DNA of 64,000 nucleotides from Stagonosporopsis chrysanthemi. Its lineage: Eukaryota; Ascomycota; Dothideomycetes; Pleosporales; Didymellaceae. The DNA lies in NCBI GenBank assembly GCA_022560025.1, contig JAFISE010000162.1, positions 1 to 64,000 of the forward strand, in the 5' to 3' direction. The first letter of the stretch is position 1. The number at the start of each line of letters is the position of its first letter. This document shows, in pieces, positions 13,377 to 26,233 of the stretch. The notes under the pieces are model-generated. The model worked only from the letters and a program-made list of their open reading frames with translations, made no database searches and had not been told where the DNA came from. The translations under genes and the position numbers were made by a program.

Positions 13377-16300
13377 TAGTTAGTTAGTTAGTTAGTTAGT
13401 ATTTATTTTACGTCTAGTTAATAGAGATTAAGTCTACTATCTTGCCTCCTAAAGAGTATATACAACGTGCTAAGCTATAGAATTCTAGTGCTAACACACT
13501 ACCTTAGAAAGTATTTCTTGCCTGCACAGGTATTGCTACTATTTTAGAGCTACAGCTTCTCTTCTAGTTAGAAAGACTAAGCAATGTATATATATTAGAG
13601 TAATTTTCTTGCGTTTTAAGGCATCTGTATACTAAGGTAAGAGAAGGAAAGAAAAAAAAAGTAAGTAAGTGTGTGTGTATAGAGGAGAGGATAAGAATAA
13701 AAAGAGAAAAAAAAAAAAAAGACAGAGTTTTGCAGCTAATGTACTAGACTTACTTCTACTAGGTGCTATATTACTTGTTACTATTACAAGGCTACAAGAG
13801 CTAATAGAGGCAGATCTTAGTATAGTATTATATAAGCTAGACAAAGGCCTTAAAGGCTTTTAGATCTTTAATTAGCTTTGTAGTATATACTAGGCTCTTA
13901 GCCTAGCTAGATAGTAGTATAGGTAGTTAAAGCAGCTATTAGCTAAAGGTCTCTAGAGTCTTACAGCAGAGCACAAGGTACTCTAGCGTCTTATCTTGTC
14001 TATATAAGCAGGTAAGGTTTTTGTTCTTATAGTTGTACTTTTAGTAGTACTAGGTAAAGTCTCTATACATAGATTAAATAGAAAAGAGCCTAGCTAAAGT
14101 AGCTCTTAGTAGGTCTAGCTCTTTTAGACTACTGCGTAGTATATAGTCTAAGTCCTAGCTCTTATACTACTTAGAGAGCTTAGTCTTCTTATTAGACTAC
14201 TAGGTCTGTTGTGTGTGCTAAAGCATCTTGCAGGCTATTGTTTTAATACCTAAGAGTGTAAGCATAGCTGCCTTTCTAGTTAGAGGTAATAGGTGCTAGG
14301 CTTCTAGGTTAGCAAGTCTGTCTACTACTTTGTTTCCTTTAATACCTAAGTGTCTAAAGGCTTATTTAATAAAGATATTATATATCTCTATAGTACTATA
14401 GCACTCTAGAAAGGCCTATTATAAAGTAAAGAGTGTAATACCTCTAAGGTACTATATAACTAAGGTACTGTCTATATATAGCTAGATTTAGCAAGTATAG
14501 AGTGCTAGCTGTCTAATAGTATATTAGAAGCCTCTTTATACTCTAATAGCCTCTGTATTAAAGATATGTGCAGTAGAGTAGAGTAAGCTATATCTAGTCT
14601 ATAGTTGCTTTCTATTCTAATACACTACAAAGCTATAGGTAACTTACTTTTCTTTATCTTTTATATACTGTTTAGATCTATCTAAGAAGATAGCAATGTC
14701 TAAGAGTAGAAAGTTAGCTTACTATTCTTAAAATACCTTTGCTGTGCTCTTTTTGTCTATGCCTATTATTAGGTCTGTTTAGCAGCTAGGTAAGTAGTAA
14801 GGAGCTAATAGTATTATCCTAGGAATCTTAGGCAGTAGAGATCCTAGGTGCTAGACTTTAGTCTGCATTTACTATAGCTTTCTAGCTAACCTGCTTATAC
14901 TTATTCTTATAGCTGCTATGTAGCTAGCAAGTAGGTATTCTGTATCTATTGTGCGTAAATGTGTTATAAAGCAGAGTTTAGCTTCTTCTAGCGTATTAGC
15001 AGCAGAGAGTAGTCTAGCGTCTTAGAAGAGAGTAGTAATAGAGGTTGTTTACTATACTAAGAGAATCTTTCTAGCTACTATAGCTAGTATTTTGTTTATA
15101 ACTACTATGTACTACTTTAAATAAGTACTAACCTTAGTAGATCTACTAGGTTTTAGTATACGTAAAAGCTTTGTACAACTTCTATACTAGTACTTAGCTC
15201 TATATAGAAGAGACAAGGATATACAGGTTATTATAGCTTTGTAAAAGAAGCTAGCTAGTAGTCTGTAGGCTGTATTTGCTAAGCTATAAATATAATAAGC
15301 TACTTTAGCTGCTTTTGCATTTTATATAGCTATATAGCGCTTAAAAGTAAGCTTATAGTTAAACTAGATCCTTAGCTATTAAAAGGCTAGCTAGGTTCTT
15401 AATATATTTAGCAAGATTAGATAGATTGTAAGATGTTTGTCTACTATATAAAGTAGTGCGTAGCTGCTCTTTTATTAAGTAAGGTAGATTATTTCTTGTT
15501 TTTCTAGAGCAAAGGTAACCTTATTAGCTGCGCTCTATGCTTTAATCTGTTGTAAGTCTGCTACTAGAAGCTAGACATTCTTATTAAGAGAGTATAAGGC
15601 CTAATATAAGTATATATTATTTATATATCTAAATCTCTTCTTTATATCTATAGACAGTAGCTCTGCTAGGTATAGTGTGTACAAGACTAAGAAGAGGAGT
15701 AAGCCCTGTAGTATACTGTAGGCAACTAAGTAGCTAGGGGTAGTAACTTAGTCTAGGTAGACTTAAACCCTTTAATTAGTAAAGAAAGAGTTAACAAAAA
15801 AGAGAGTCCTTTAAGGCTAGCTCTATTAGGCTATCTAGTATAGTAGGTAGTTCTTAAGAAGAGTGTTAAAAGTGCCTTGCACGTCTAAGGTTACTATTAT
15901 AACGTGCTAGCCTTTTACCTACGCTGCTTCTATATTGTAAGTAAACACTGTAGTTAGATCTATAGCAGAGCGCTTTAAAAGAGCACTTCTATGCTAAAAG
16001 CTAAGGATCTTGTAAGTTATAGCAGTCTATACAATTCTTCTAGCTACTGTCCTTTTAAGGCCCTTTCTAATATAGAAAAAGAGTACTATAGGTCTCTAGA
16101 ATTAAAGTAATGTCTAATCTTTCTTTTCTACCTTAGGTATTATAGCTACTTTTACAAGCTTCTACTAGCCTAGGAAGTAGTTAAGCTATAGGTATTACTA
16201 GAAGATTTATTATATAAGTTCTCTTACCTAGGCCTAGCAGGCACAGAGTAGTTGCATAGTAGAGCAGTCTATTTTTAGTAAAGTACTTAAGACCTCTATT

Positions 16301-19300
16301 ATATTTTACTTAGCTTCTTCTAGTAAGATGTGTGTGCTCTAAAGGAGAGGCGCTATTGCTTTTTGCTCTAGTTAGTAGCTAAGATTGTCTTCTGCTATAT
16401 AGTAGTTAAGAACTTACTCTTAAAGTACCTCTGCTTTCTTTAGAAGGTTAGATATTGTTTTACTATCTACTATAAAAGAAGTATTCTAATAGTTTAGTAT
16501 AAGCTTGTACTAAGCAACTACCTTAAATAGATCCTTGCTGTCTTTAGTATTATTAAGAACATGTCTCTAGTATTATCTTTTAGCCTATTAGACTATTGTC
16601 TTAAAGGCTTATATTTCTTCTAGTAAAGCGCTACTACTATAGTGCTGTCTAGCATGTTTGTAAGCTTAGTAGGCTGTCTTGCACTTCTTTGTCTACTATA
16701 GTGCAGTACGTTCTTACTTGCAATCTAGCTTGCCTGCTGTCTTTATAGAGTGCTAAACTGCCTTTATTAGCATTGCAACGCATCTATTAAGCTGTGCTGC
16801 ACCTTAAGCCCTAAGTAGGTCTAGAATATCCTAGACGCCTATCTTAACAAGCTCTATAAACTTAGGTAGGCTTACTTCTATAACTTAGTAGTAGTATTAA
16901 TCTAGGTACTGTATACTCTTTATAAAGATAGAAACATAGATTGCTATTATCTTAAAGTCTAAACTACTGTGTATACTTATATTAACTTATAATTAGGCAA
17001 ATAAGATGTTAAAAAAAGTAAAGTTAATAACCTAGCTTACTTAGTGTGTTAGCTGTTCTAGAATGCTAATGTAGTCTATAGAGGCAGTAGCAGCCTATCT
17101 AGCTAGCTTAGTACCTCTGTTAGCTGCGCTAGCAGCTAGGTTAAAGGACTTGTACTTAGCGTTAAAGTTACTCTTTATAAAGCACTATTAAAGGAGCTTT
17201 AAATATATAATATACTGTATTACGCTAAGAGTATATAGCTGTCTATAGTAGTTTAGTATAGAGACTCTGTTTACAACAGCCTATAGTAGGTCTAGGTAAT
17301 TAAAGCTTTCTTTAGCTTAGAGTTTAAAGTAGTACCCTTTGTAAATATATATTATTACCTTAAGGCAAGTTAAGCCTAGTATATTAAGAGTATTCTAGGT
17401 ACTAATAGGTACAAGGTATTTATAGCCTAGGTAGGTAGAAGTTCTTAAGTTAGCACAAGTAAAGAGTTCTTAGACGCATACTATGTCTATACCTTTCTAG
17501 AAGGCTACTTCTAGTATAGTAATATAGTAAAGAGAGCTCCTGCTAATATTAGCTTAGCATACGCAGAGTTAGTTTCTCTGCTAGCTAGGCTGTTAATACC
17601 TATTATAGGTAGGGAGTATATATAAGTGTTCTAGCATGTAAATAATAGTTTATTGCTTATACTAGTGTCTTTTCTTTCTAAGGTTAAGGAGTTAGTATAG
17701 ATAGTTAGTTGTAAGTATAGACTGTTAGCAGATATATCTCTTATATTTAGGTTTGCACAGCCTACAGCAGCCTGTCTTAGTCTCTTTTCTCTACTATTAG
17801 TAGGTAAGAATACTTAAGAGGCACTACTTATTTCTATTATAGCTACTCTACTATCTTCTTTAGGTGCTTACCTTTAGAAAAAGGAGTAAGAAGCTAAGAT
17901 CTCTTAGGCAGCCTCTAAAGGGGTACTCTTATACTGCAGCATTATCTAGTAAAAAGTTGCCTCTACTATTCTGTAGAGATACTAATATATTACTCTGCCT
18001 ATATAGTAGACAGTATTTAGTTTAGCCTTAGTAAGCTTAATTATGTATCTATATACTTAGCAGGGGGCAGCTAAGTAGTTAGAGTAACTAGCTAGGTATA
18101 GGCTATAGTAGTTAGCACACTTAGCTTTATAGTAATAGTCTACTCTATAAAGCTCTTAGTATCTATCTATACAGTCTCTATAGTAAGCATAGTAGGCAAC
18201 TTGTATATAGTAAGCAACGTTGTAGTACTACTAGCAGCCTAAGTTATATTTCTAGATAGTAAGGTGTTTATAGATTTCTTTTAAGAATTAGCTAGTACTA
18301 AAGAGCTAAAATAAGTAGACTAGCTCTTTATATAATATAATCTATGTAGTAAGTCTATTCTAGTTAGCTCTATAGCGTAAGACCTTGCAGCTAACTATGT
18401 TTGCAAGTAGACCTCTTTTTCTACTAGCTAGGTAGTAGTAGGTAGTTTAGTACTGTCTAGGGTCTAGAAAGAGCTAAGTACTTCTTGCACAGCGTAGTTA
18501 ATCTAGTGCTCTAAGATCCTAATAACCTTTCTGCCTAAGGCTTTTACTATAAGCTCTTAGTTTTCTAAAGTTAAAAGTTAATCTCTAATTGTTTTATTTG
18601 CTAGTATAATTACCTAGCCTGTATTAATTAGTAATACAGTAGAAATATCTTAAAGAGTAATTTCTTTTATACTTCTATATACTGCCTGTCTTATTATAAA
18701 AGAAAAAAGTTATTACAATTATACTACTAGGTTAGAGATTGTAACAAAAATTTAAATATCTTCTTTTACCTTAGAGGGCAGGTTAGGCTAGAACCTAGCA
18801 GAGTTTAAGAGCCTACTACTACCTTTGCTTAGCGCTGTGTTTTAAGAGTCTCTAGCTACGTCTGCCTAAGAGCAGCGTCTTAATTCTTAGCTCCTAGGGT
18901 TGCTTTAATTAGTGTTGCTGCTTTAGCAAGAGCTAGGGGAAGAATTGCTTTAGAAGAGAGAAGTTAGAGCTCTAATAACTCTCTACTACAGTTCTATAGC
19001 AATCTTAGCTTCTTAGAAGTTAGAATAGCCTTCTACGTAATAATCTACAGCTGCTGCAAAGGCAGTAGTAATAGTATTCTATAGCTAGGTAATCTTCTAA
19101 GTCTTAATAATATAGTATTAGACAGTATTAGAGACTTAGAGTTTAAGAGCGCTCCTACTAGAGTTTAAGCTGCTTAGAAGAGGGGCCTAATAATTTAGAA
19201 CCTTCTAGAGCTGTTCTAAGGCGCAGTTATTAAGGTATTAAAGAGACTTAGGGTCTAGAGACCCTATGTGCTAAGAAGTTAGAGAGCTAAGGAGAGTAGA

Positions 19301-19466
19301 AAACTCTGTTATCCTTGCTACGCGCCTCTTTGCGCGTTGCGCAAAGAGTAAAAGAAAGGTTAGACGTGTTTTTAGTGTTACTATAGTAGGCCTAGTTAAT
19401 TTGCTAAGATTTTTAGAGCCTCTAGAAAGAGGACCTAAAAATTAAAAAGTTAGTATTTAGTATATA
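13377..19466 (-). mobile_element. Full-length LINE (non-LTR retrotransposon, RNase H-bearing), heavily mutated
   Basis: A 6.09-kb element on the minus strand, flanked by 13-bp target duplications (13364-13376 CTAAGAGATAAGT; 19467-19479 CTAAGAGATAGGT). Its 3' end is at 13377 with a (CTAA)n tail, the mutated form of the (CCAA)n tail of the related copy at 36203. Complement of about 15600-15640 corresponds to the RT YADD region of that copy. Complement of about 14300-14370 corresponds to its RNase H block. Many TAA/TAG stops; open frames such as 13669-13863 are fragments. Position and family order place an endonuclease and ORF1 toward 17-19 kb, but I could not read motifs for them. Confidence 0.8.
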
Positions 19467-19665
19467 CTAAGAGATAGGTCTTTATATTTAGCTCTAATCT
19501 AAGATACTTAGCTAACTAAAAGCGCTAGCTTAAGTTTTTGTATATATAAAATATAGATCTAAGTTAGAGCTATAATTTAAACTACTAATTGTCTAAATTA
19601 AGTATAAGCCTATTAAGATATTGTAGATCCTAAGATCTTAATATAAAGACCTATTTACTAGTCTA
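19467..19665. mobile_element. hAT-type MITE 2, right part
   Basis: Reverse complement of the left half of MITE 1, ending CCTATTTACTAGTCTA (expected CTAGCCTA, one transition). The first 13 bp (19467-19479) are the LINE target duplication. Joining 13187-13376 with 19480-19665 gives a 376-bp element, the same length as MITE 1. Confidence 0.85.
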
Positions 19666-19673
19666 CTTATTAC

Positions 19674-20449
19674 CTTAGAAGACTTAAGTATTAAGTCTTA
19701 AGTAAACGTGCTTATCTAGGCCTTCTAGAATAAGTAGAAGAAGTTGCTTTTTTTAATTACTAATAGTCTCTAGCTATTATAGAATTATGTTATAAACTCC
19801 TTTAAATACATAGTTAAGAAAAGCTTAAACAATACTATATCTAATAGTAGCAGCATGTAAGTTAAGTAAAAAGAAAGGATAGCTAAGAGTATCTTATTCT
19901 AATTATAGTAGTTAATAAAGTCTATTATTATATAAGATCTATAGCTATTAAGGATTAGAAGGTACTACTTTCTCTATACCTTAGTCTTAGTAAAGTAAGT
20001 AAACACCTCTTAAAGCTAGGCAAGGCCTATATTATTATTAGTCTAGCTAGTAAGAAAGAAACAAGTACATTGTATACCTCTAGCTCTATCTCTTCTACCT
20101 AGCTTAATTACAGAGTACTGTTAGCAGACTTATAGAAGAGGCCTAGCAGTAGTACTATCCTATTACTATATACACCGGCTAGTAGTATTACTTATACCTA
20201 ATTACTCTCTTAAAGTAATACCTTAACCTCTCTCTTTTCTTATATCTACCTACTAAATATATACTTAGTTCTAGTAGTAATTCTATTTATAAAGCTCTTT
20301 TTATCTATATTGTATATATAGTAGCTATTAACTTTATACTTAGTAATCTTGTATTATAGTAGAGTAAAGTAAAGCTTATAATTTTAATATAAACTAGCAT
20401 TATAATAATTAGTATCTATACTTATTAAGTATCAAGAAATAAGATAGAT
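19674..20449. other. AT-rich unresolved repeat-derived stretch
   Basis: No reading frame, domain or terminal repeat recognised. It lies between the end of MITE 2 and the left LTR of the Copia element and has the same mutated composition, so it is probably the remains of an older repeat. Confidence 0.4.
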
Positions 20450-20454
20450 AGAGT

Positions 20455-20608
20455 TTTTAGATTAGATAGTAATTGTAGTAAGTTAATAATAATATTAATT
20501 GTATATCTTAAGGTAGTTTTTGTCTAATCTAGGTTCTAGTAAGGGCCCCTGCACGTTTCTTAGTAGGTTTATTACCTAACCTATTCTTCTAATACCTTTT
20601 ATTTAACA
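20455..20608 (-). repeat. Copia LTR (3' LTR in element orientation)
   Basis: Direct repeat of 26051-26201 with scattered transitions and small indels. In minus orientation it begins TGTTAAATAA. The expected terminal CA has been lost, consistent with CA-to-TA mutation in the partner copy. Confidence 0.75.
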
Positions 20609-23593
20609 CACCTCCTTAGCTTAGATCTTTATTGCAAGCTGTGCAGACTAGTAAATTAACTCTTTAAGGTAAGTTCTTCTAGTTACTCTTGTATCCTCTT
20701 AAGCAGGATATCCTTTAGTGTACTCTTCTAGCCCTTAATAAGTTCTAATTAATTAAGAAAGCTAGCCTATTTGTTAATTAGTAATAACTTTGTAAACCTA
20801 TCTATAATTATACTATTAAACAGGACGTATTCTACTTTAATTACTTTGCTAGTAACTTCTTGTTATAACTAGTAGTTATATATATTAATGTGCTAAAGCT
20901 TAGTATATAGCTTAGCAACGTCTATAGTAAGCAGACGTATTATCTGTATATTATTATATTTAATAGTTATAGTTAGGTTGCTTAAGGTTACCTAGAGCTC
21001 CTTTAGTAATTGCAAGGTAAATATTACTTTCTTAGCTACTTAAGACAGCGCTAGGAGCTTAGCCTTAGTAGTAGACGTTGTAACTATATCTTGCTTATTT
21101 GCTCTCTATGCAATAAGTCCTTTAAATAGCTTAATTGCGTATCCTTAGGAACTTTTTTAGTCTATAGTATTGTTAGTAAATAGTGTGTTGCTTGCAACTT
21201 TAAGCTCTTTGCTGTATCTAAAATTAAGTAACAAGTTCTTTATCTCTTATAGATACAAGAGCACTTAATTAGCAGCATCTTAGTGTTTATTGCTTAGGTT
21301 AGCTAAGAAATGTGCAAGTTGCAACATAGTAAACGCTATATTAGGTTAAGTAGTTACTACTGCAAATAATAAAGATCTAATCTTTTGCTAATATTAATTA
21401 ATCTCTAGCAGTTTAGCTAGGCTGTCTTTAGGCTTAAGTTTAATTCTAGATATTAGCGTATTATGCCTTATATCCTGTCTAGTTGCTAATTAACTAATCT
21501 TGTTAATATATACAGCTTGTAATAGTTAAATAGTCTATTACTGTCTATTGTATTAGATTTCTATACTAAGGAACTACTAAAGGTCTTTTCCTCTAGTGCA
21601 CAGGTATTGTTTTTATATTTATTTAATAGCATTGTCTGCCTCTTGCTTGTGCTTTAAGTAGTACCTAATTATAATATTATCTATATAAAAGAAGATAATT
21701 ACTCTATTCTTAATTATATAGTATAGCTCTTATAGTACTTGTTTAAATCTAATCCTAGCTAATATTACTATAAATTCTTTCTACTATAGTAGAAGAGAGA
21801 TATAGAGTCTATATAAAGCTTTCTGTACCTTTAGTAAAGTGCTTATCTTCTAGTATCTTTTTAGCATCTTTATATATATTTTACAGTTAATATCTATATA
21901 AATAAATATATTTGTAACATTCTACTATTTTAGTTTAAGATTGTATTTTGCAGCAATTGCTATTAGCATTCTAAGTAAACAACTAGCAAGTATTACTATA
22001 TACGTGTCTTGTAAAGAAATGTTGCATTGTTAGTCTCTTCTAACTACAAGCTTTGCTTTACACTTATTAAGACAGTAGTGTTTATTAAATTTATATATAT
22101 AGACTTATATATAGTTAAGTATTTATTGTCTAGATCTTTAAATTAGAGCTACTAAGACTTTAGTCTATAACTCTATTTGTTTATAACTTTGTAAATATTT
22201 CTTTTCTGCTTGTTTAAATATTTTATAAAAAGAGTGCTCTTTTAGCTTTAAGTATACTATAGGTAGTAGCAGGAGCTTATTCTAATATAGCTTAATCTTT
22301 TTTGCTATAAGTCTCTTTAGTTAAGCTTTGTTAATTAGACTTTCTTTGTATTAACTAAGGTGTTCTGCCTTAGCGCCTGCTATAAATACAGCTGCCTATA
22401 GTATTGTTATAAATGTTCCTTACTTTTATTTAAGTTAGTCTGTTATCTTGTTATAGCTTATCTACTTAGTTAGGAAAGCTGTAGGTAGAGAAGTTAGTAG
22501 AGGCGTTAGGTATACCTCTATAATCTTTCTACCTTAGTAATATTTAGGTTGTTTAGTATACAGAGTGTTCTTCTATATTATATTATCCTTATAGAATATT
22601 TTAGTTTTAGGTATTTAGCTCTGTATAGCTAGGAGTTTAACTATACTAATCTAAGTTATAATCTCTTCTAATATGTTATATATAAAATTATCTATAATAT
22701 CTTCTGTCTTACTATAGAATATTGTTTCTTTATTAAACACTATATTGCAAGTACTAGTTACTTTAGCTCTTAACAGGACCTAGACTTAGTATATATTAGT
22801 AAACTAATATCCTACTAGGTATCTAATCTATGCCTTTAGGTCTAGTCTTTGTAGCCTTAATTTTCTTTAATAGGTATTATTAGTTATAGCAAATACCTTG
22901 TATCTATATACTCTTAAGTACGCCTAGTTTAGTTTTTAAGGTCTTATAACTATGCTATTTATAGCAGCTGTGCGCGTAAAGAATATTTTGTATAGTAATC
23001 TCTACTTATTTAGATAATTTAGCGTCTAATTGTATAGATATACTGCTGCTCTAGTAATTTCTAGCTAGAGTTCTTATAGTAGATTTGTATCTAATTAAAT
23101 TGCGCATGCCTTCTCTTTTATTACACTCTCTAAGTATTTAGCTTCTTTATTTTAAAATTGTGTATCTAGAGTAAAGAGCTTAATTCTTATTAATAGAGAC
23201 GTGCACTATCTCTTCACTTCTTGTTTAATAGTAACAATCTTATTATCTGTCTTAATTACCTTAACTATAATATTAAACTACTTCTTTAAGAACTAAACAA
23301 AGATTCTAAAAAGATAAATAATAGATTTTGCAAGCTTGTTGTCTTTAAAGTAGAAGTTCTACACGTACTAAGAGTGTTAGCAAGTAATAAGTATTTAACT
23401 CTTTTCTTTGTTAAAGCTTTCTTCTTTATATTTATAGAAGTCTATAGCTATTTATTTACTTAGACCTTTATTACTTAATTATAGAGTTCTTTGTATTTAA
23501 TACTTTAATTTTAATTATCTATATATATTATATTATACTATAGTAATACCTTTAATCTTTACTTTCTTAGATTAATTTATAAAGTGTTTAATT

Positions 23594-24089
23594 TAGGCTA
23601 GCAAATAGGTTTAGAGTACCTAGTAGTAAGTAGAAGTTAGGTTAGAGTTGTACAGACCTTAGAGTAGTAGTTAGGTTAGAGTTGTATAGGCTAAGAGTAG
23701 AGGTTAGATAAGGGTACCTCTAGCATAGGTAAGAGTAGGAGTTAAGTTGCACAGACCTAGGTTAGAGTTAGGTTAAGAGTACCTACTAGAGTACGTAATT
23801 TTAAGTTGTAATAAATAGCTTATCTTGCTATAGAATAACTCTATTAGAGTAAGCCTACTATAGTGTGTAATAACAAGTAGTAATAATTAGCCTTTTTACT
23901 ATAGGATAAAATCTTCTACAATATTAGTGTAACCTCTACTCTACTCTAACTCTAAGTAGAGACAACCTAACCTCTACTTACTTAGCATTAACTTAGCGCA
24001 GGTAGAAGTTAGGTAAGAGTTAAGTAGAGGTTAGGTACTGTCACGTGCTACTTTAACCCCTACCTAACTCTTACCTATTTACTAGCCTA
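23594..24089. mobile_element. hAT-type MITE 3 (496 bp), RIP-mutated
   Basis: Ends TAGGCTAGCAAATAGG and CCTATTTACTAGCCTA, flanked by exact 8-bp repeats GTTTAATT (23586-23593 and 24090-24097). Inserted in the Copia interior, so it is younger than that element. Same subfamily as MITE 4 but carrying many C-to-T and G-to-A changes, and one extra 10-bp unit of the G-rich right-end repeat. Confidence 0.9.
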
Positions 24090-26050
24090 GTTTAATTATA
24101 AATAGTCCTAAGTGTCTAAGCCTCTTATACTATATTATAGTAGTTGCTTTTTATAGTAATCTTCTATTATATTTTATATACATATAAAGTACTGCTATAG
24201 CTGTATTTAGTTATTTAATAACCTACTGTCTAAAGCTTTCTATTAAGATAGCTATTATAGAGCTATCTCTTTATTACAGTGTTGTTAAATCCTCTTAGTT
24301 ATCTTACTATATTCCTTGTCTTTAGAGTAGCCTAAATAAGACAAGGTTATAGAAGAAATCTAAGTACTACGCAATATTGTCTAGGCATAGTCTTTATTTG
24401 CCTTAAGATCTCTCTACTTCTATCTTAACAGTACTATATTCTTTTATCTAGACCTTAGAGTTCTTAGTCTAGATATAGTCTTCTATCTCTAGTTAGTATA
24501 TATCTTTAAGTCTTAGGAGATTATTACAGATATATATAGTTGTGCTAGAGTCTAGGATAAACGCATTCTTTAATAGATATTCTTGTTAGCTTGTGCTAAA
24601 TACTACTTTTATTATACCTTCTTTAAGTCTTGCTACTTTGTATCTATCTAGTTAGTCTATAACTATATTAGAAGTTTACAATATCTTAATATAGAGAGTA
24701 ATTAATTGTAATACTGTTATTATTTAAGGTTGCTTAGCCTCTAAAGACATCTCTTGTATTATTCTCTATAAGCTAGTATTATATTTAAGCTTATACTATA
24801 CTAGTTTTATAATACCTCTATTTAGCTTAAACTACTTAGGTGCCTTAGCTATGTCTATATAGTAGCAGTTAGATATATTATAACGCTGTTTATAGGCAGA
24901 ATATATATCTTTAGCTCTTGCTATATTCTTTTCTAGGAACTGCTTAGTTCTAGCACTTTAACTATTTGTTTTTTATTTATTTTGCCTAGAGTTTCTCTAG
25001 CCTTAATAATAGTAATTAGATAGTACTCTTAGTTCTACACTAAAGGCGTCTCTTTATAAGTTTAAGTTAGATTTACTACTTACTATATATAATAATTTTC
25101 TTATAGCAAAGGTACTCTTAAGCTTCTCTCTTAGTAGATATTAAAGGCTTATATAATTGTAGAAGAGTTTTATTATCTTTTTTCTATTTATAGCTTTCTT
25201 ATTATATATTAGCTCTTAGAACTCTGTAGTCTAGGTTAATACTATTCTAAATACAGAGCCTAGGAAATTATTAACTATAGCTTATAATTATATAGCCTTA
25301 GCTACCTTAAGAGTTTTAGCTTAAGTTGCTACCTAATTATATTTGCTTAGCTATGTCTCTTAGTTTGTAGCTGTTTGTATTAGTCTAAGTGCAGTATAGT
25401 ATCTTTTTTATACTTGCGCCCTTTCTTTATCTACGTCTACTCTAACTATATCTTAGAAGGTAGTTATCTAGTTGCGCAGTGTTCTATTTTCTATACAGCA
25501 GCTTAGCTATAGATATACTATTACTGTTATAAGAATATACTTAACTATTCTTAATATTTTACTTTTTTTATCTTAATAGTCTTTCTTAAGTATCTTATAT
25601 AACTTAAGGCAAAGCTTATAGTCTTTGTAATTTTCTTTATATACTTCTTATCTTTTTTCTAAGAAGTCTAATACCTGTGTTAAGATTATAAGTGTTTATA
25701 GCATAGTTATTAATATATCTATTACTTTATACGTTGTTCTGCAAGCTCTGCTTTAACCTACTTAAATAGTTTATAATAATATAGTTAAGGCATTGCTTAT
25801 ACTTGTTGCTAGTTTGTATTATATAATTTCTAAAGGTAGTAGTACCTTTAGTTGTATATATTAGAGTTGCACTTCTTTAGAATTTACTAGCAGCTATATA
25901 TCTTGCAATTAGCACTTAATCTTAAGTTAGTAGTACTAAGAGACCTAGTTACTTAAGTTAGTAAGAATAACTGTTACATCTCTCTAGTTCTAGTTTGTTG
26001 TTATTTTGCTTGTAGTTAGCACTTATTATAGCAGTAGTAAAACTCTTAAT

Positions 26051-26201
26051 TATTAGATTAGATAGTAATTGTAGTAGGTTAATAATATTAATTATGTATC
26101 TTAGGGTAGTTTTTGTCTAATCTAGGTTCTAGTAGGAGCTCCTGCATGTTTCTTAGCAGGTTTATTGCCTAACCTATTCCTCTAATACCTCTTATTTAAC
26201 A
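26051..26201 (-). repeat. Copia LTR (5' LTR in element orientation)
   Basis: Partner of 20455-20608. It is slightly less mutated: for example it keeps AGGAGCTCCTGC where the left copy reads AAGGGCCCCTGC, and GCAGG where the left copy has GTAGG. Confidence 0.75.
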
Positions 26202-26233
26202 AGAGTAGTTGTTAATAAACTAAGTAATCTAGC

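Larger units (their letters stand above)
20455..26201 (-). mobile_element. Ty1/Copia LTR retrotransposon, RIP-mutated
   Basis: Two direct repeats of about 150 bp (20455-20608 and 26051-26201) bound a 5.4-kb interior. Complement of about 21670-21705 reads VIIFFYIDNIIII, a mutated Copia RT motif (FFYVDDIII), which sets family and strand. In the usual Copia order, gag and integrase lie toward 26 kb and RNase H toward 20.6 kb. Candidate 5-bp target duplication AGAGT at 20450-20454 and 26202-26206. The interior is interrupted by hAT MITE 3 (23594-24089). Stops throughout. Confidence 0.8.

Noticed and set aside
13377..13400. TTAG repeats as telomere sequence
   Set aside because: The unit is TTAG, not TTAGGG. 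It matches the mutated (CCAA)n tail of the LINE and is flanked by its target duplication.
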